Notes: generated by a model not told the origin, from the sequence alone. A stretch of 64,000 nt of DNA from Janthinobacterium sp. 344 (GCF_900112025.1 NZ_FOKL01000003.1:496001-560000), one strand, 5' to 3'; positions 17,546 through 26,663 are shown, counted from the first letter of the stretch. Translations and numbers: made by a program.

Positions 17546-17757
17546 TCATCGCTTCGACGCGCGGCGGCTACTACGGCGCCGACACGCCGATGGCCGCGCT
17601 GGAACACCAGGAAAGCCATCTGCGCAGCTTCCTCGGCTTCCTTGGCATCACGCAGCTCGAGATCGTGCGCGCCGAAGGCGTCAAGGTCAGCGATGAAGCC
17701 AGGGCGCAAGCCCTGAGCGCCGCGTTTGAACAGATCGGGGCGCTGCAGGCGGCATAG
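17530..17757 (+). pseudogene. azoR: FMN-dependent NADH-azoreductase (AzoR), C-terminal remnant
   Basis: The frame encodes GAKRVIIASTRGGYYG, then HQESHLRSFLGFLGI, then EIVRAEGVK to a stop: the last roughly 75 residues of AzoR, with the RGG flavin-side loop and the SFLGFLGI helix. A full AzoR is about 200 residues; the N-terminal flavodoxin half is gone and an in-frame TAG lies at 17524. A GTG at 17542 could start a 71-aa peptide, but no ribosome site precedes it. Confidence 0.8.
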
Positions 17758-17878
17758 GTTCGGCTGGATTCTCTGGCTGCGCCGGAAACTGTTTCGGCGC
17801 AGCCAGACTGGGCATGGCGCACAAGAAAGGGCAAACTGCGCTAAGCTGCATCCGCCCTCTTACTCCACAAGGACCACC

Positions 17879-18166
17879 ATGACCCTGATCGTCGTCGCCA
17901 CCATCGATGCCCAACCTCAACATATCGACGCCGTGCGCGCCGCGCTGGAAGCCGTCGTGGCGCCCAGCCGCGCGGAAAGCGCCTGCCTGCGCTACGAACT
18001 GCATGTCGACAACAAGATTCCCACGCGCTTCATCATGCTGGAAGAATGGACCGACCACGCGGCCCTGACGGCGCACTACGCGACGCCTCACTTCCTCGCG
18101 CTGGTGGCCGCCACCGAAGGCAAGGCCGTCAAGATCGACGTGGCGGAATTGAGCAAGCTGAAGTAA
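17879..18166 (+). CDS. Antibiotic biosynthesis monooxygenase (ABM/YgiN-like) domain protein
   Basis: A 95-aa dimeric ferredoxin-like ABM domain. The family pattern is clear: PSRAESACLRYELHVD in the middle, EEWTDHAALTAHYATPHF in the second half, with the conserved His-x-x-x-Pro-His-Phe. Relatives include quinol monooxygenase YgiN and haem-degrading enzymes; its own substrate is open. ATG 17879 has AAGGA eight bases before. A strong intrinsic terminator follows 37 nt downstream. Confidence 0.88.
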   Translation: MTLIVVATIDAQPQHIDAVRAALEAVVAPSRAESACLRYELHVDNKIPTRFIMLEEWTDHAALTAHYATPHFLALVAATEGKAVKIDVAELSKLK

Positions 18167-18202
18167 AGGCCACGGGCGTGTTCAATCGCGCGATGCCCAA
18201 AG

Positions 18203-18237
18203 AAAGTTGCCACTTATAATATGGCAACTTTTTTTTT
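18203..18237 (+). terminator. Rho-independent terminator after the ABM gene
   Basis: Perfect 10-bp arms AAAGTTGCCA (18203-18212) and TGGCAACTTT (18222-18231) with a 9-nt loop run into a T-tract to 18237. This ends the ABM transcript. It also rules out the ATG at 18221 as the start of the next gene. Confidence 0.88.
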
Positions 18238-18247
18238 GACGGCCATC

Positions 18248-18814
18248 ATGACACCATTTTCCATGCTCCGCGCCGCCGCTGCGGCCGCCGCCTTTACTGT
18301 CTGCACGGGCGCCGCGGCGCAAGCGCCCATGTCCGCGCTGCTGGGCGACTACAACCTCGCCTCGTCGGCCACCGTGCCGGCCAGCAGCTGGGGCTATTCC
18401 AAGGGACGCATTTCCATCCGGCCGCTCGACGACAGGCACCTGCTGATCGTCCTGTCGTGCGAATGGAAACGCGAACCGAAGGCCGTCTGCGGCGATTATT
18501 TCTATGCCCAGCAGCGCGATGACGGCCTGTACCTGCAGGACATGAATACCTTCGCCATGCGCCTGTATTTCGATCCGGCGTCGCGCAAGCTGACCATCAT
18601 TTCGCGCGGCGCCGATGCCAAGGCCAGCGTGCGCCATGACGTCTTCAGCGCAACGACCGCGCCGCTCACCGATGCGACGCTGGTGCGGCGCATGAAACGG
18701 GAAGTCTCGAATGCCAACAGCAAGGAAAACCGGCGCGTCTTCGGCCCCCATGACACATGGGACTATCAGAAAAACCGCATCGAGTTCCAGCGCCAGGACT
18801 TGACGGCACAGTGA
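18248..18814 (+). CDS. Exported protein of unknown function
   Basis: About 188 aa with a signal peptide (hydrophobic Ala-rich run ending GAAAQA). The mature part is soluble, with two cysteines close in sequence (LSCEWKREPKAVCG) that may form a disulphide, and it ends EFQRQDLTAQ. I do not recognise a family. The frame is open from 18221, but that codon lies in the stem of a terminator; ATG 18248 or 18263 is more likely, though neither has a good ribosome site. Confidence 0.65.
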   Translation: MTPFSMLRAAAAAAAFTVCTGAAAQAPMSALLGDYNLASSATVPASSWGYSKGRISIRPLDDRHLLIVLSCEWKREPKAVCGDYFYAQQRDDGLYLQDMNTFAMRLYFDPASRKLTIISRGADAKASVRHDVFSATTAPLTDATLVRRMKREVSNANSKENRRVFGPHDTWDYQKNRIEFQRQDLTAQ

Positions 18815-19062
18815 TCTCGCGCCTGCGCCATCCCATGCGCCGCCCATCGTGCTGAACATGCGGCACCTGGCGCTGATACGGCGTGCCCACATCGGCAGGC
18901 CGCCCGTGGAAAACGGCGCGTCCATGCGCCATCCGGCGTATCCGCTGGGCAAGGGGGATAGCCTGGCGCTGGCCATGCAGCCATTGCCGGCACGGGTTCG
19001 TGCGGCAGGCGGACCGGCGGCGCCATCGCGTTCAGGCGCATCGCCTGCCCCGTTGCCCTGCC

Positions 19063-20601
19063 TTACAGCGCGTCGAGCCTGGCCAGCATGGTGGCCGCCT
19101 GCTGCCGGAAAGCGGCGATTGCCTCCTCGTCCATTTTCTCAAGCTGGCGATATGCCATGCCGATGCGGGGATTGCGCGCCAGCGTGTCCGCGTTGCGGTG
19201 GAAAAAATCCCAGTACAGGGCATTGAAGGGACAGGCGCGCTCGCCGATACGCGTCTTCTTGTCGTAATAACATCCCTTGCAATAATCGCCCATGCGGTCG
19301 ATATACGCGGCGCTGGAGACATAGGGCTTGGTGGCCAGCAGGCCGCCATCGGCGAACTGGCTCATGCCGACGGTATTGGGCAACTCCACCCATTCGAAGG
19401 CATCGATGTAGATGCCCAGGTACCAGCCGTGGACCTCGGCGGGATCGAGGCCGGCCAGCAGGGCGAAATTGCCGATCACCATCAGTCGCTGGATATGATG
19501 CGCATGCGCCTGCTCCAGCGACTGCGTGATCGCCTGCGACAGGCAATGCATCTTCGTCTTGCCATCCCAGAACCACGCCGGCAGCGGGCGCGTGTGGCCA
19601 AAAAAATTCTTCTCGGCATAGCCGGGCATCTGCGCCCAGTAGACGCCGCGCACATATTCGCGCCAGCCCAGTATCTGGCGGATGAAGCCCTCGACCGCGG
19701 CCAGGGGAGCATGGCCGGCGTGATAGGCGGCCTGCGCCCTCTCGACGACTTCGCGCGGGTTGAGCATTTTCACGTTCAGCGCGAACGACAGCAAGGAATG
19801 GAACAAGCGCCATGCCTTGCTGCTCATGGCATCCTGGAAATCGCCAAAATGCGGCAAAGCCCGCTCGATGAAGGCATCGAGCTGCTGCAGCGCCTCAGCG
19901 CGGTTCAGCGCCCACGCCAGCCGGTCGGCACGGGGCGCGCCGAAGCTTTTCACGCCGGCGGCGACGATGCTTTCCCATAAACGCGTATGGTCATGCACGG
20001 TGCGCGGGTCTTGCGGCTCGGCGGGCGTGCCGCGCCAGGGCTTGCGGTTATCGTGATCGAAATTCCACTGGCCGCCGACGGGTTTTTTCGCGTCCTCCAT
20101 CAACACCTGATACGTGCCGCGCATCTGGCGGTAGAAAAACTCCATCAGCCATTGCTTGCGCCCGGCGAACATATCGGCCGCCTCGTGGCGGGCCGTATAG
20201 AAATGTTCGCTGTCGACCATCAGCCAGGCGATGCGCGAGCGCCGCCCGGCCTGGTACAGCTGCTGGTCGAGGCGCCATTCGTCGGGCGCCTGATACTCGA
20301 CGGCGCCGGCGTCATACTGGACCAGCAGCGCTTCGATATTCTCCGGTATCGAACGCGTGCTTGCCGCGTCGCCGATGGCGATGTAGTGCACGGTGTGGCC
20401 CAGCTGGCGCAACTGGCGCGCAAAGTCGCGCATGGCGGCGAAGACGGCGAGGATTTTCTGCGCGTGATGCAGCACGTAATCCGTTTCCTGGCGCACCTCC
20501 ATCAGCACATAGATGGTGGCGTCATCGACTTCGGTGAACCAGCGGTGCTGCGCATTGAGCTGGTCGCCCAGTATCAGGCGCAAGGTGGGCTTCGGTGACA
20601 T
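19063..20601 (-). CDS. FeS-type cryptochrome/photolyase (PhrB-like)
   Basis: A 512-aa member of the FeS-BCP (prokaryotic 6-4 photolyase) class. The N-terminal domain (LRLILGDQLN) is the photolyase-related Rossmann fold. The FAD domain includes GWREYVRGVYW and the long helical block WYLGIYIDAFEWVELPNTVGMSQ. The late cysteines CKGCYYD and ERACPFN match the 4Fe-4S ligands of this class. These enzymes repair (6-4) photoproducts with blue light and carry FAD plus a ribolumazine antenna. It stands alone. Confidence 0.92.
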   Translation of the reverse strand: MSPKPTLRLILGDQLNAQHRWFTEVDDATIYVLMEVRQETDYVLHHAQKILAVFAAMRDFARQLRQLGHTVHYIAIGDAASTRSIPENIEALLVQYDAGAVEYQAPDEWRLDQQLYQAGRRSRIAWLMVDSEHFYTARHEAADMFAGRKQWLMEFFYRQMRGTYQVLMEDAKKPVGGQWNFDHDNRKPWRGTPAEPQDPRTVHDHTRLWESIVAAGVKSFGAPRADRLAWALNRAEALQQLDAFIERALPHFGDFQDAMSSKAWRLFHSLLSFALNVKMLNPREVVERAQAAYHAGHAPLAAVEGFIRQILGWREYVRGVYWAQMPGYAEKNFFGHTRPLPAWFWDGKTKMHCLSQAITQSLEQAHAHHIQRLMVIGNFALLAGLDPAEVHGWYLGIYIDAFEWVELPNTVGMSQFADGGLLATKPYVSSAAYIDRMGDYCKGCYYDKKTRIGERACPFNALYWDFFHRNADTLARNPRIGMAYRQLEKMDEEAIAAFRQQAATMLARLDAL

Positions 20602-20632
20602 GATTGTCCTGTATCAAATTACATCGTGGCCG

Positions 20633-23080
20633 CTAGCCTTGCGGCATAGGCTGCGGCGCCGGGACAGGCGCGGGCTCCGGCACCGCCTTGCCATGCGCTT
20701 CCTGCCCGCCCTCGCCTTCGGCCGGCATGGCCAGCGGCGCCGGCGGCGCACCTTCGGGCACCAGGTCGCCCGGCTCTTCCACGGGCTCGTCCTGCGGTTC
20801 CTCGACGGGTTCCACATGGCGCAGCGGCGGTGGCGGCTTGCCGCCGGGGAAGATGGCGTCGCGCGCGAGCTTGCCCGTGTCGAGCGCCGTCTTGAAGAAG
20901 TCGCCCACCACCAGCACGGCGTTGTGGCCGCCCTGGCCCCAGTAATTGCTGCGCATGGTGACGCGGGCGTCGTTGAAGCCCACCCAGGCGCCGCCCACCA
21001 GTTGCGGGTGCATCAGGATGAACCAGCCGTCCGCATTGTTTTGCGTGGTGCCGCTCTTGCCGGCCACGTCGGAGCGGATGCCGAAGCGGCTGCGGATGGC
21101 CGTGCCCGTGCCGCGGTCGATGACGCCGCGCATCATGTCCGTCAGGGTGGCGGCCGACTCCGCCTTCATGGCGCGCTGGGGTTTATCCTCGCCGAAGCGG
21201 GCGATGGTCTTGCCTTCGCGGTCGGTGATGTGCGTGACGACGAAGGGCAGGCGCGCCTCGCCCTGCGCGGCGATGCTGGCGTAGGCGTTGACCATTTCCA
21301 GCAAGGTGACGGGGCTGGTGCCCAGCGCCAGCGACGGCACTTTTTCCAGCTTGCTGTCGCGGATGCCCAGCGCGCGCGCCAGCTTGATGATCGGCGGCAA
21401 GCCGACGTCCTGCATCACCTGCGCCGTGATCGTGTTTTTCGAATACACGAGGCCGTCGCGCATGGTCATGTCGCGCCCCGTGGTGCCGCTCATGTCCGTC
21501 GGGCGCCATTTGGTGCCGTCGGCCGTCTTGATATCCATCACGGCATCGCGGTAGACGTGGTCGGGGCTCAGGCCCTTTTCCAGCGCCGCGCCATATACGA
21601 TGGGCTTGAAGGTGGAACCGGGCTGGCGCGCCGCCTGCGAGACGTGGTCGAACTGCTCGCGCGCAAAGTCGCGGCTGCCCACCCAGGCGCGCACGGCGCC
21701 CGTGGCGGGGTCCATGGCCGTGAAGCCCGCTTCCAGGCGCGTCTTCGACTTGCGCAAGGCGGCCATGAAGGCGCGGTCGCCCTTCAATTTTTCCAGCGCC
21801 TCGTCGGGCGTGCTGCCGGCCGCCGTCAGCTTGCGGTAGTCGCCCGACTCGCGCACGAAGCTGTCCAGCAAGCCCGGATGCGATTTCCAGAAATAATCAA
21901 AGGCCACGCTGCCGGCCTGCATGCCCGCATACATGCCCGTCGAGGTGGACGACGGCACGCCGGCGCGGCTCCATTCCACGTCGGCGATCGCCTGCAGGGC
22001 ATTCGCCTGGCGCTCGACGGCGCGTTCGGCCGCCTGCTGCAGATCGTGGTCCAGCGTGGTGTGCACGACCAGGCCGTCGCGCTCGAGGTTGTAGTCGTTT
22101 TCATCGGCCCAGTCGATCAGCCACTTGCGCACATAGGCCGTGAAGTGGCTGTCCGACTGCACGCGCTCGCTCTGGCGCTCGAAATGCAGGCGCAGGGGAC
22201 GCTTGATCAACTGTTTGTAGCGCGCCTCGTCGATGACGTCGTGCTTGCGCATCTGCCCCAGCACCACATTGCGGCGCTGCAAAGAGCGTTCGGGATTGCC
22301 GACGGGGTTGTAGTAATTCGTGCCCTTGAGCATGCCAACGAGGGTGGCGCTTTCCAGGATATCGAGGCGCGACGCGGGCTTGTCGAAATACGTGCGGGCC
22401 GCCATTTCAATGCCGTAGGTGTTGTACAGGAAAGGCACCGTGTTCAAATACGCTTCCAGGATTTCCGTCTTGCTGTAGGTGGCCTCGATTTTGAGGGCCG
22501 TGATGAGTTCCTTCAGCTTGCGGTTCAGGTTGCGCGAGCGGCCGATTTCCTCTGGGAACATATTGCGCGCCAGCTGCTGCGTGATGGTGGAACCGCCCTG
22601 GGCATTGCCCTGCAGGCTGTGCACGATGGCGCCGGCCGTGCGCGTGAAGTCGATGCCGTGGTGTGCATAGAAACGGTGGTCTTCCGTCGCGATCAGCGCG
22701 CTGATCACATTCGGCGAAATCTGCTGCAGGGTGACTCTTTCCTGCAAGCCCTGGTCGAAGCGCACCAGTTCCTTGCCATCGGCGCTGACCATGGTGCTGG
22801 GCGCGGCCGCGCGCGCCTGGCGCAAGTCGTGGATGCTGGGCGTCAAGGGAATCAGCAGCAGCATGTACACGATGACCAGCGCCAGCAGGGCCAGGAACGA
22901 CCATAAGGCCAGCACCAGCGCGCGCCGCACGGGCGGCAAAGTCATCAAATGCGCATGGCCGCGCCGGTACAGCGCCACTGCCTTGACCCATGCCATTCGC
23001 GCCACGCGAACGACCTGCACGCGCGCCCATGTGAATGCCTGCCGTGCTTTTTCCTGAAACTGCTCCATGCCTGATGCCAT
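20633..23080 (-). CDS. Bifunctional penicillin-binding protein (PBP1 class)
   Basis: An 815-aa class A PBP. A membrane helix at residues 53-77 is followed by the glycosyltransferase domain with catalytic Glu133 (ATEDHRFYAHHG) and the QGGSTITQQLARN block. The transpeptidase domain has Ser489 in STFK, Ser547-Lys-Asn549 (SKN) and Lys675-Ser-Gly (KSG). A Pro/Glu-rich tail of about 70 residues follows. It polymerises and cross-links peptidoglycan in the periplasm. ATG 23080 is preferred, with aagg upstream; the frame runs open to a TTG at 23167. Confidence 0.92.
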   Translation of the reverse strand: MASGMEQFQEKARQAFTWARVQVVRVARMAWVKAVALYRRGHAHLMTLPPVRRALVLALWSFLALLALVIVYMLLLIPLTPSIHDLRQARAAAPSTMVSADGKELVRFDQGLQERVTLQQISPNVISALIATEDHRFYAHHGIDFTRTAGAIVHSLQGNAQGGSTITQQLARNMFPEEIGRSRNLNRKLKELITALKIEATYSKTEILEAYLNTVPFLYNTYGIEMAARTYFDKPASRLDILESATLVGMLKGTNYYNPVGNPERSLQRRNVVLGQMRKHDVIDEARYKQLIKRPLRLHFERQSERVQSDSHFTAYVRKWLIDWADENDYNLERDGLVVHTTLDHDLQQAAERAVERQANALQAIADVEWSRAGVPSSTSTGMYAGMQAGSVAFDYFWKSHPGLLDSFVRESGDYRKLTAAGSTPDEALEKLKGDRAFMAALRKSKTRLEAGFTAMDPATGAVRAWVGSRDFAREQFDHVSQAARQPGSTFKPIVYGAALEKGLSPDHVYRDAVMDIKTADGTKWRPTDMSGTTGRDMTMRDGLVYSKNTITAQVMQDVGLPPIIKLARALGIRDSKLEKVPSLALGTSPVTLLEMVNAYASIAAQGEARLPFVVTHITDREGKTIARFGEDKPQRAMKAESAATLTDMMRGVIDRGTGTAIRSRFGIRSDVAGKSGTTQNNADGWFILMHPQLVGGAWVGFNDARVTMRSNYWGQGGHNAVLVVGDFFKTALDTGKLARDAIFPGGKPPPPLRHVEPVEEPQDEPVEEPGDLVPEGAPPAPLAMPAEGEGGQEAHGKAVPEPAPVPAPQPMPQG

Positions 23081-23154
23081 GCTTGTAACCTTGTCTGATG
23101 CCGGATGATCCGTTTCAGCAAGTATATAGGGCGGGCAACAAAGCGGGCCGGAAT

Positions 23155-23550
23155 TTACGGCAGGCAAGCATCCAGCCGCGCCAGTGTCACGCCGACATAC
23201 GCGCCCACGCAGCGCGCGTCGCGCGTATGAAACGCGTCTTCCACGCGCAGCACGCCACAGTCGCAGACGACGGGATCGACGCTGACGATGACGCCGAGCG
23301 CCAGGTAGCGCCAGCCGTCGATGCGGCGCAAGGCTTTTTCTTTCGCGGGATTGGCGCTGAAGATTGCGTCCCAGTCATCGTCCCCGCTGGCCATGGGCCA
23401 CAGTTCGACCTGGAATGGCGTGCCGGCGGCCAGTTGCGAACCGCCGAACTCGTCCATGACGTGCAGCCGCTGGCCGTCCACCTCGATGATGGCTTCCAGA
23501 TAGGCGCCGTCGCTGGCGATGAAGGTCGCCGTCACCTCGCGCGCTGTCAC
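23155..23550 (-). CDS. Small uncharacterised protein coupled to the OXA gene
   Basis: A 131-aa protein with no signal peptide or membrane segment. It is acidic, with a three-cysteine stretch (VVCDCGVLRVEDAFHTRDARCVGAYVG) that could bind metal. I do not recognise the family. Its ATG overlaps the stop of the beta-lactamase gene (ATGA at 23547-23550), so it is translated with the enzyme. Function is unknown. Confidence 0.7.
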   Translation of the reverse strand: MTAREVTATFIASDGAYLEAIIEVDGQRLHVMDEFGGSQLAAGTPFQVELWPMASGDDDWDAIFSANPAKEKALRRIDGWRYLALGVIVSVDPVVCDCGVLRVEDAFHTRDARCVGAYVGVTLARLDACLP

Positions 23551-24365
23551 TTCTGCGCCTGCTCCAGCAATGCCGGCAACTCTTTCAGCATGGTTTCACG
23601 CGTGCGCAGGCCGGCCGATTGCGTCCCCTTTTTCTCGTCCTGCACCAGGCGCGCGAAGACGATCGTGCGCTCGCCCTTGCTGGCCCAGCCCACAAACCAG
23701 CCATAGCCATGTTCCTCATCGACGCTGCCGTCCGCCTTGCGCGGGTAGGCCGCGCCCGTCTTGCCATGCACTTGCCAGCCGCCCACGTCTTCCAGCCGCG
23801 TCAAGCGGCGCGTGTGTTCCATCGCCTGCTTGCTCACGGGCAATTGATCATTGACCAGCTTGCGCAGGAAGCCCAGCTGTTCCAGCGGCGAGATTTTCAG
23901 CGAAGAGCTGATCCACGAGCGCTCCAGGCTGTTGTCCTTGCCCGGGTCGCCCGACACGTCCGCGTTACCGTAACGCAAAGCCCTGGCGTACTTCTGGAAA
24001 CGCTCGGCGCCCAGCGCCTGCGTGATCTGCTGCGAATACCAGACGACGGAATACTGCATCCAGCGCGACGGGTCCGTATCCTGGCGCCACGCCGCTCCGC
24101 CCCAATCCACATAGCCCTGGCGGTACGGCAAGACCGGCTTGTGTTCATCCTTGAGGAAACCCGCGTCGTAGCCCATCAGGCTGAGGGCGATCTTGAACGT
24201 GGACGCGGGCGTGACGCGGTCGATGCAATTACCTTCCTGCAGCAGGACCGTGCCTGCCTTGGCATCGGCCATGGCCGTGCAGATAGTGGCGGCCTGGGCA
24301 GGCGCAGTACCGAGGAAGGCGGACAAGGCCGCCAGGGAAATCAGTCGCAAATGTGGCATGGGCAT
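23547..24365 (-). CDS. Class D (OXA-type) beta-lactamase
   Basis: A 272-aa serine beta-lactamase with all class D motifs: STFK at 55-58 (catalytic Ser55, carbamylated Lys58), S-x-V at 106-108 within YSVVWYS, YGN at 132-134 and KTG at 202-204. The signal peptide runs to about residue 25 (APAQA). It hydrolyses beta-lactams in the periplasm. Nothing mobile flanks it, so it looks like an intrinsic chromosomal gene. ATG 24359 is an equal start candidate. It is coupled to a small gene of unknown role. Confidence 0.93.
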   Translation of the reverse strand: MPMPHLRLISLAALSAFLGTAPAQAATICTAMADAKAGTVLLQEGNCIDRVTPASTFKIALSLMGYDAGFLKDEHKPVLPYRQGYVDWGGAAWRQDTDPSRWMQYSVVWYSQQITQALGAERFQKYARALRYGNADVSGDPGKDNSLERSWISSSLKISPLEQLGFLRKLVNDQLPVSKQAMEHTRRLTRLEDVGGWQVHGKTGAAYPRKADGSVDEEHGYGWFVGWASKGERTIVFARLVQDEKKGTQSAGLRTRETMLKELPALLEQAQK

Positions 24366-24382
24366 GGGTTCTCATCTATAAA

Positions 24383-24411
24383 GTCGGTCGCCAGGCCTGC
24401 GGGCGGCCGAC
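24383..24411. other. Stem-loop upstream of the beta-lactamase gene
   Basis: gtcggtcgcc (24383-24392) and ggcggccgac (24402-24411) pair at nine of ten positions around a 9-nt loop, 18 bp before the beta-lactamase start. If transcribed it would lie in the 5' leader. No T-run is present. Its role is unknown. Confidence 0.35.
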
Positions 24412-24579
24412 ACTGCCGCGCCCAGCTGGCCTGCGTGCCAGATTGGAATCGCAAGAATTATAAGCGCTGGCGGCAGTGAAGAAACACCCGTGCGCAAGAT
24501 ATGGCAGGCGAGCGTTAATGCGATGCATAAAAAGAAATTAATACTATGCAGAAATTTACTTTATTGCTAACATCAAAGC

Positions 24580-25539
24580 ATGAAAACCCTGCTGCCCGCC
24601 CTGCTGCTGTCGCTGGCCAGTACCACGGCAGGCGCCGCCTACAGCGTGCCGCCCGACTCGGTCGCGCAACGGAGCCACGTCCGTTCACCGCATCACATGC
24701 GGGAAAATGGCTTGCGCCACCTCAACATCAGCCTCGTTGGCATCGAGCAGGACAGCATGGAATTGGTGTTGATCGGCACCATCGACGCGCGCATGGCGCA
24801 GGCCGTCAAGGACTATGCCGACCGCTATCCCCTACGCGCCGTCGTCGTCGACTCCTATGGCGGCAATATCGACAGCGCCATGGATATCGCCGCCATCCTG
24901 CGCGCGAAGAAGCTCGACCTGATCGTCGACGGGCGCTGCCTGTCCGCCTGCGCCAACTACCTGTTTCCCACCGCCGCGCGCAAGACCGTGCTGCCCGGCT
25001 CCGTCGTCGGCATCCACAACATCCGCGTCACCTATCAGGACAAGGGTACCGTCGCCCTGGTGCCGGCCACCGATGCTGCCCGGCTGTTTCAAAGCAGGGG
25101 CGACATGGACAGCCTCAAACAATTCCAGCGCACGCAGCGCCGCGAACAGGCGTTTTACCGCGACTTGGGCATACGGCAGGACAATTACCAGGCTTACCTG
25201 CGCTACCTGGCCAACCGCAAGGCCAATTTCGGCATAGAAACCATTGCCGCAAAAGAAGCCGCATTCGAAGGCTGCCCGCCCGTCCAGATGTGGGCCCTTG
25301 AGCGTGCGCAGCTGGAAGCGATGGGCGTGCAGGGCATCGGCGAATTCTGGTTTCCGGCGACCAACCGGGAAAGGCAGGAACTCGCGCTCGACCTGGGCTT
25401 TTCACCAAGCTTTTTGTACTTCGGCGGCGCCAGCGACATGGCGCAGCTGTGCAGCACGCCTGCCGGCTTGTTGTCCAGGCTGGCAAGGCGTTTCAAGGAG
25501 GCGTACGCTGGCGTGCGAGGGCACGGCCAAGCGCGCTAA
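24580..25539 (+). CDS. Exported ClpP/crotonase-fold protein (COG3904-like)
   Basis: A 319-aa protein with a signal peptide (MKTLLPALLLSLASTTAGA). The central part follows the periplasmic serine-protease-like fold: LRAVVVDSYGGNIDSAM, then GRCLSACANYLFPTA, where a Ser after CL sits at the usual nucleophile place, then GIHNIRV with a His. COG3904-type proteins are predicted periplasmic proteases without a proven substrate. The AT-rich 100 bp upstream probably carries its promoter; no clear ribosome site is seen at ATG 24580. Confidence 0.75.
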   Translation: MKTLLPALLLSLASTTAGAAYSVPPDSVAQRSHVRSPHHMRENGLRHLNISLVGIEQDSMELVLIGTIDARMAQAVKDYADRYPLRAVVVDSYGGNIDSAMDIAAILRAKKLDLIVDGRCLSACANYLFPTAARKTVLPGSVVGIHNIRVTYQDKGTVALVPATDAARLFQSRGDMDSLKQFQRTQRREQAFYRDLGIRQDNYQAYLRYLANRKANFGIETIAAKEAAFEGCPPVQMWALERAQLEAMGVQGIGEFWFPATNRERQELALDLGFSPSFLYFGGASDMAQLCSTPAGLLSRLARRFKEAYAGVRGHGQAR

Positions 25540-25718
25540 GGACGGCTTGCCGGCGCCGGCGGCAGGCGCTCATGTTTCAGGCGCTCTTCCTCCAGCTCGT
25601 CCATCCCCAGCTTTTCCTCGTCGATCAGCGCGTGCTCGCGTCGCTCGCGCTCCAGGTCCTGGGCCAATTCGTGCTCCAGGCTGTCATCGCTGGCGTCCTG
25701 CTTGATGTTGTCCGGCAT
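25536..25718 (-). CDS. Small highly charged protein of unknown function
   Basis: A 60-aa, Glu/Lys/Arg-rich, probably helical peptide (HELAQDLERERREHALIDEEK). ATG 25718 has the good site AGAGGA seven bases before it, which supports translation. Its stop overlaps the stop of the convergent ClpP-fold gene. It lies 21 bp downstream of folE2 on the same strand, so it may be co-transcribed with it. No family was recognised. Confidence 0.6.
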   Translation of the reverse strand: MPDNIKQDASDDSLEHELAQDLERERREHALIDEEKLGMDELEEERLKHERLPPAPASRP

Positions 25719-25739
25719 GCTGTCCTCTTCAGGGAGTGA

Positions 25740-26648
25740 TTAAAAAGCGCCCGTCCGGGCCACGGCATCGTGCGGATGCAAGCTTTCCATATGCCGTACG
25801 GCAACGCTGGCTTGCGCGTAGCGTGGCGCCAGCGCCGCCTGCACGCGCCGCGCCGCATCTTCCACGTACATCAGATTAGCACCATTCAGGCGCGCGAAGG
25901 CCTGTTCGTCGGCGCGTTTCACGGCTGTCTGCAGCGGCGTCGCCAGCGCGGCCTCGACCAGGTCGATCAGGGCAAACAGGTCCAGCTCCGCATTTTGCGC
26001 CAGTTGCACGGTGACAGTGGCCGTGCTGCGCTGGCTGTGCGGCGTGGCCAGGCTGGCGTGCTCCAGCAGCCAGCCACGCGCGGCGTCAGCGTCGATCCGG
26101 CCGGAACCGAACTGCGCCGCAAAGCCGTCGGCCAGCAATTGCCGCGCCAGCGCCGCCGAACACGGGCACGTCGAGGAATAGCCCACCTCCAGCGCCAGGG
26201 TCATGGCAAAGCCGTGCGGCGACAGCGTGGCCTGCAGGCGCACGGGATACGCCTTCCAGCCCGCCAGCCCCGCTGTCAGCAACGCCGGCTGGCGCCGCAG
26301 CAAGGGGAAGGACAGTGCCAGGCGCGCCTGCGTGCTGGCGCAATCGGCATGGCTGACCACCATGCGCCGCAGCAAGGCCGCCAGCTCGGCGGCGTCGAGC
26401 GGCCCAGCGGCGGCAAACGCGTCGAGCAGCGTGTACAGGCGCGACATGTGGATGCCCTTCACCCGCGGGTCGGGCACATCCACGTGCACGTCGGCGCAGG
26501 CATGCACTTGCTGCGCCTGACCGCCCTCTTCCAGCCACAAGGGCAAGGCGATGCCCTGCATGCCGACCCATTCCAGCGGCAAGAGACTGCCCGCATTGCC
26601 GCTGGCGGCGACATCGGGCAAAGGGGCCATGTGTTTATCGCGTTTCAT
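25740..26648 (-). CDS. folE2: GTP cyclohydrolase FolE2 (type IB)
   Basis: A 302-aa tunnelling-fold enzyme making dihydroneopterin triphosphate from GTP, the first step of folate synthesis. Family signatures are CADVHVDVPDPRVKGIHMSRL, the active-site Cys block STCPCSAAL, and the ending HMESLHPHDAVA. FolE2 can use metals other than zinc and in many bacteria replaces FolE when zinc is short, under Zur. Two matching dyads 16 to 76 bp before the start fit that model. Confidence 0.93.
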   Translation of the reverse strand: MKRDKHMAPLPDVAASGNAGSLLPLEWVGMQGIALPLWLEEGGQAQQVHACADVHVDVPDPRVKGIHMSRLYTLLDAFAAAGPLDAAELAALLRRMVVSHADCASTQARLALSFPLLRRQPALLTAGLAGWKAYPVRLQATLSPHGFAMTLALEVGYSSTCPCSAALARQLLADGFAAQFGSGRIDADAARGWLLEHASLATPHSQRSTATVTVQLAQNAELDLFALIDLVEAALATPLQTAVKRADEQAFARLNGANLMYVEDAARRVQAALAPRYAQASVAVRHMESLHPHDAVARTGAF

Positions 26649-26663
26649 GCAAGGCCATCCTGA

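Noticed and set aside
18182-18976. Minus-strand 264-codon ORF
   Set aside because: Antisense to the exported protein with signal peptide; crosses a strong terminator.
18815-19062. Possible gene between the exported protein and the photolyase
   Set aside because: Only short GC-rich frames without motifs; no RNA structure I can support.
24546-25301. Plus-strand 251-codon ORF
   Set aside because: Out of frame with the ClpP-fold protein, which has a signal peptide and family motifs in the same stretch.
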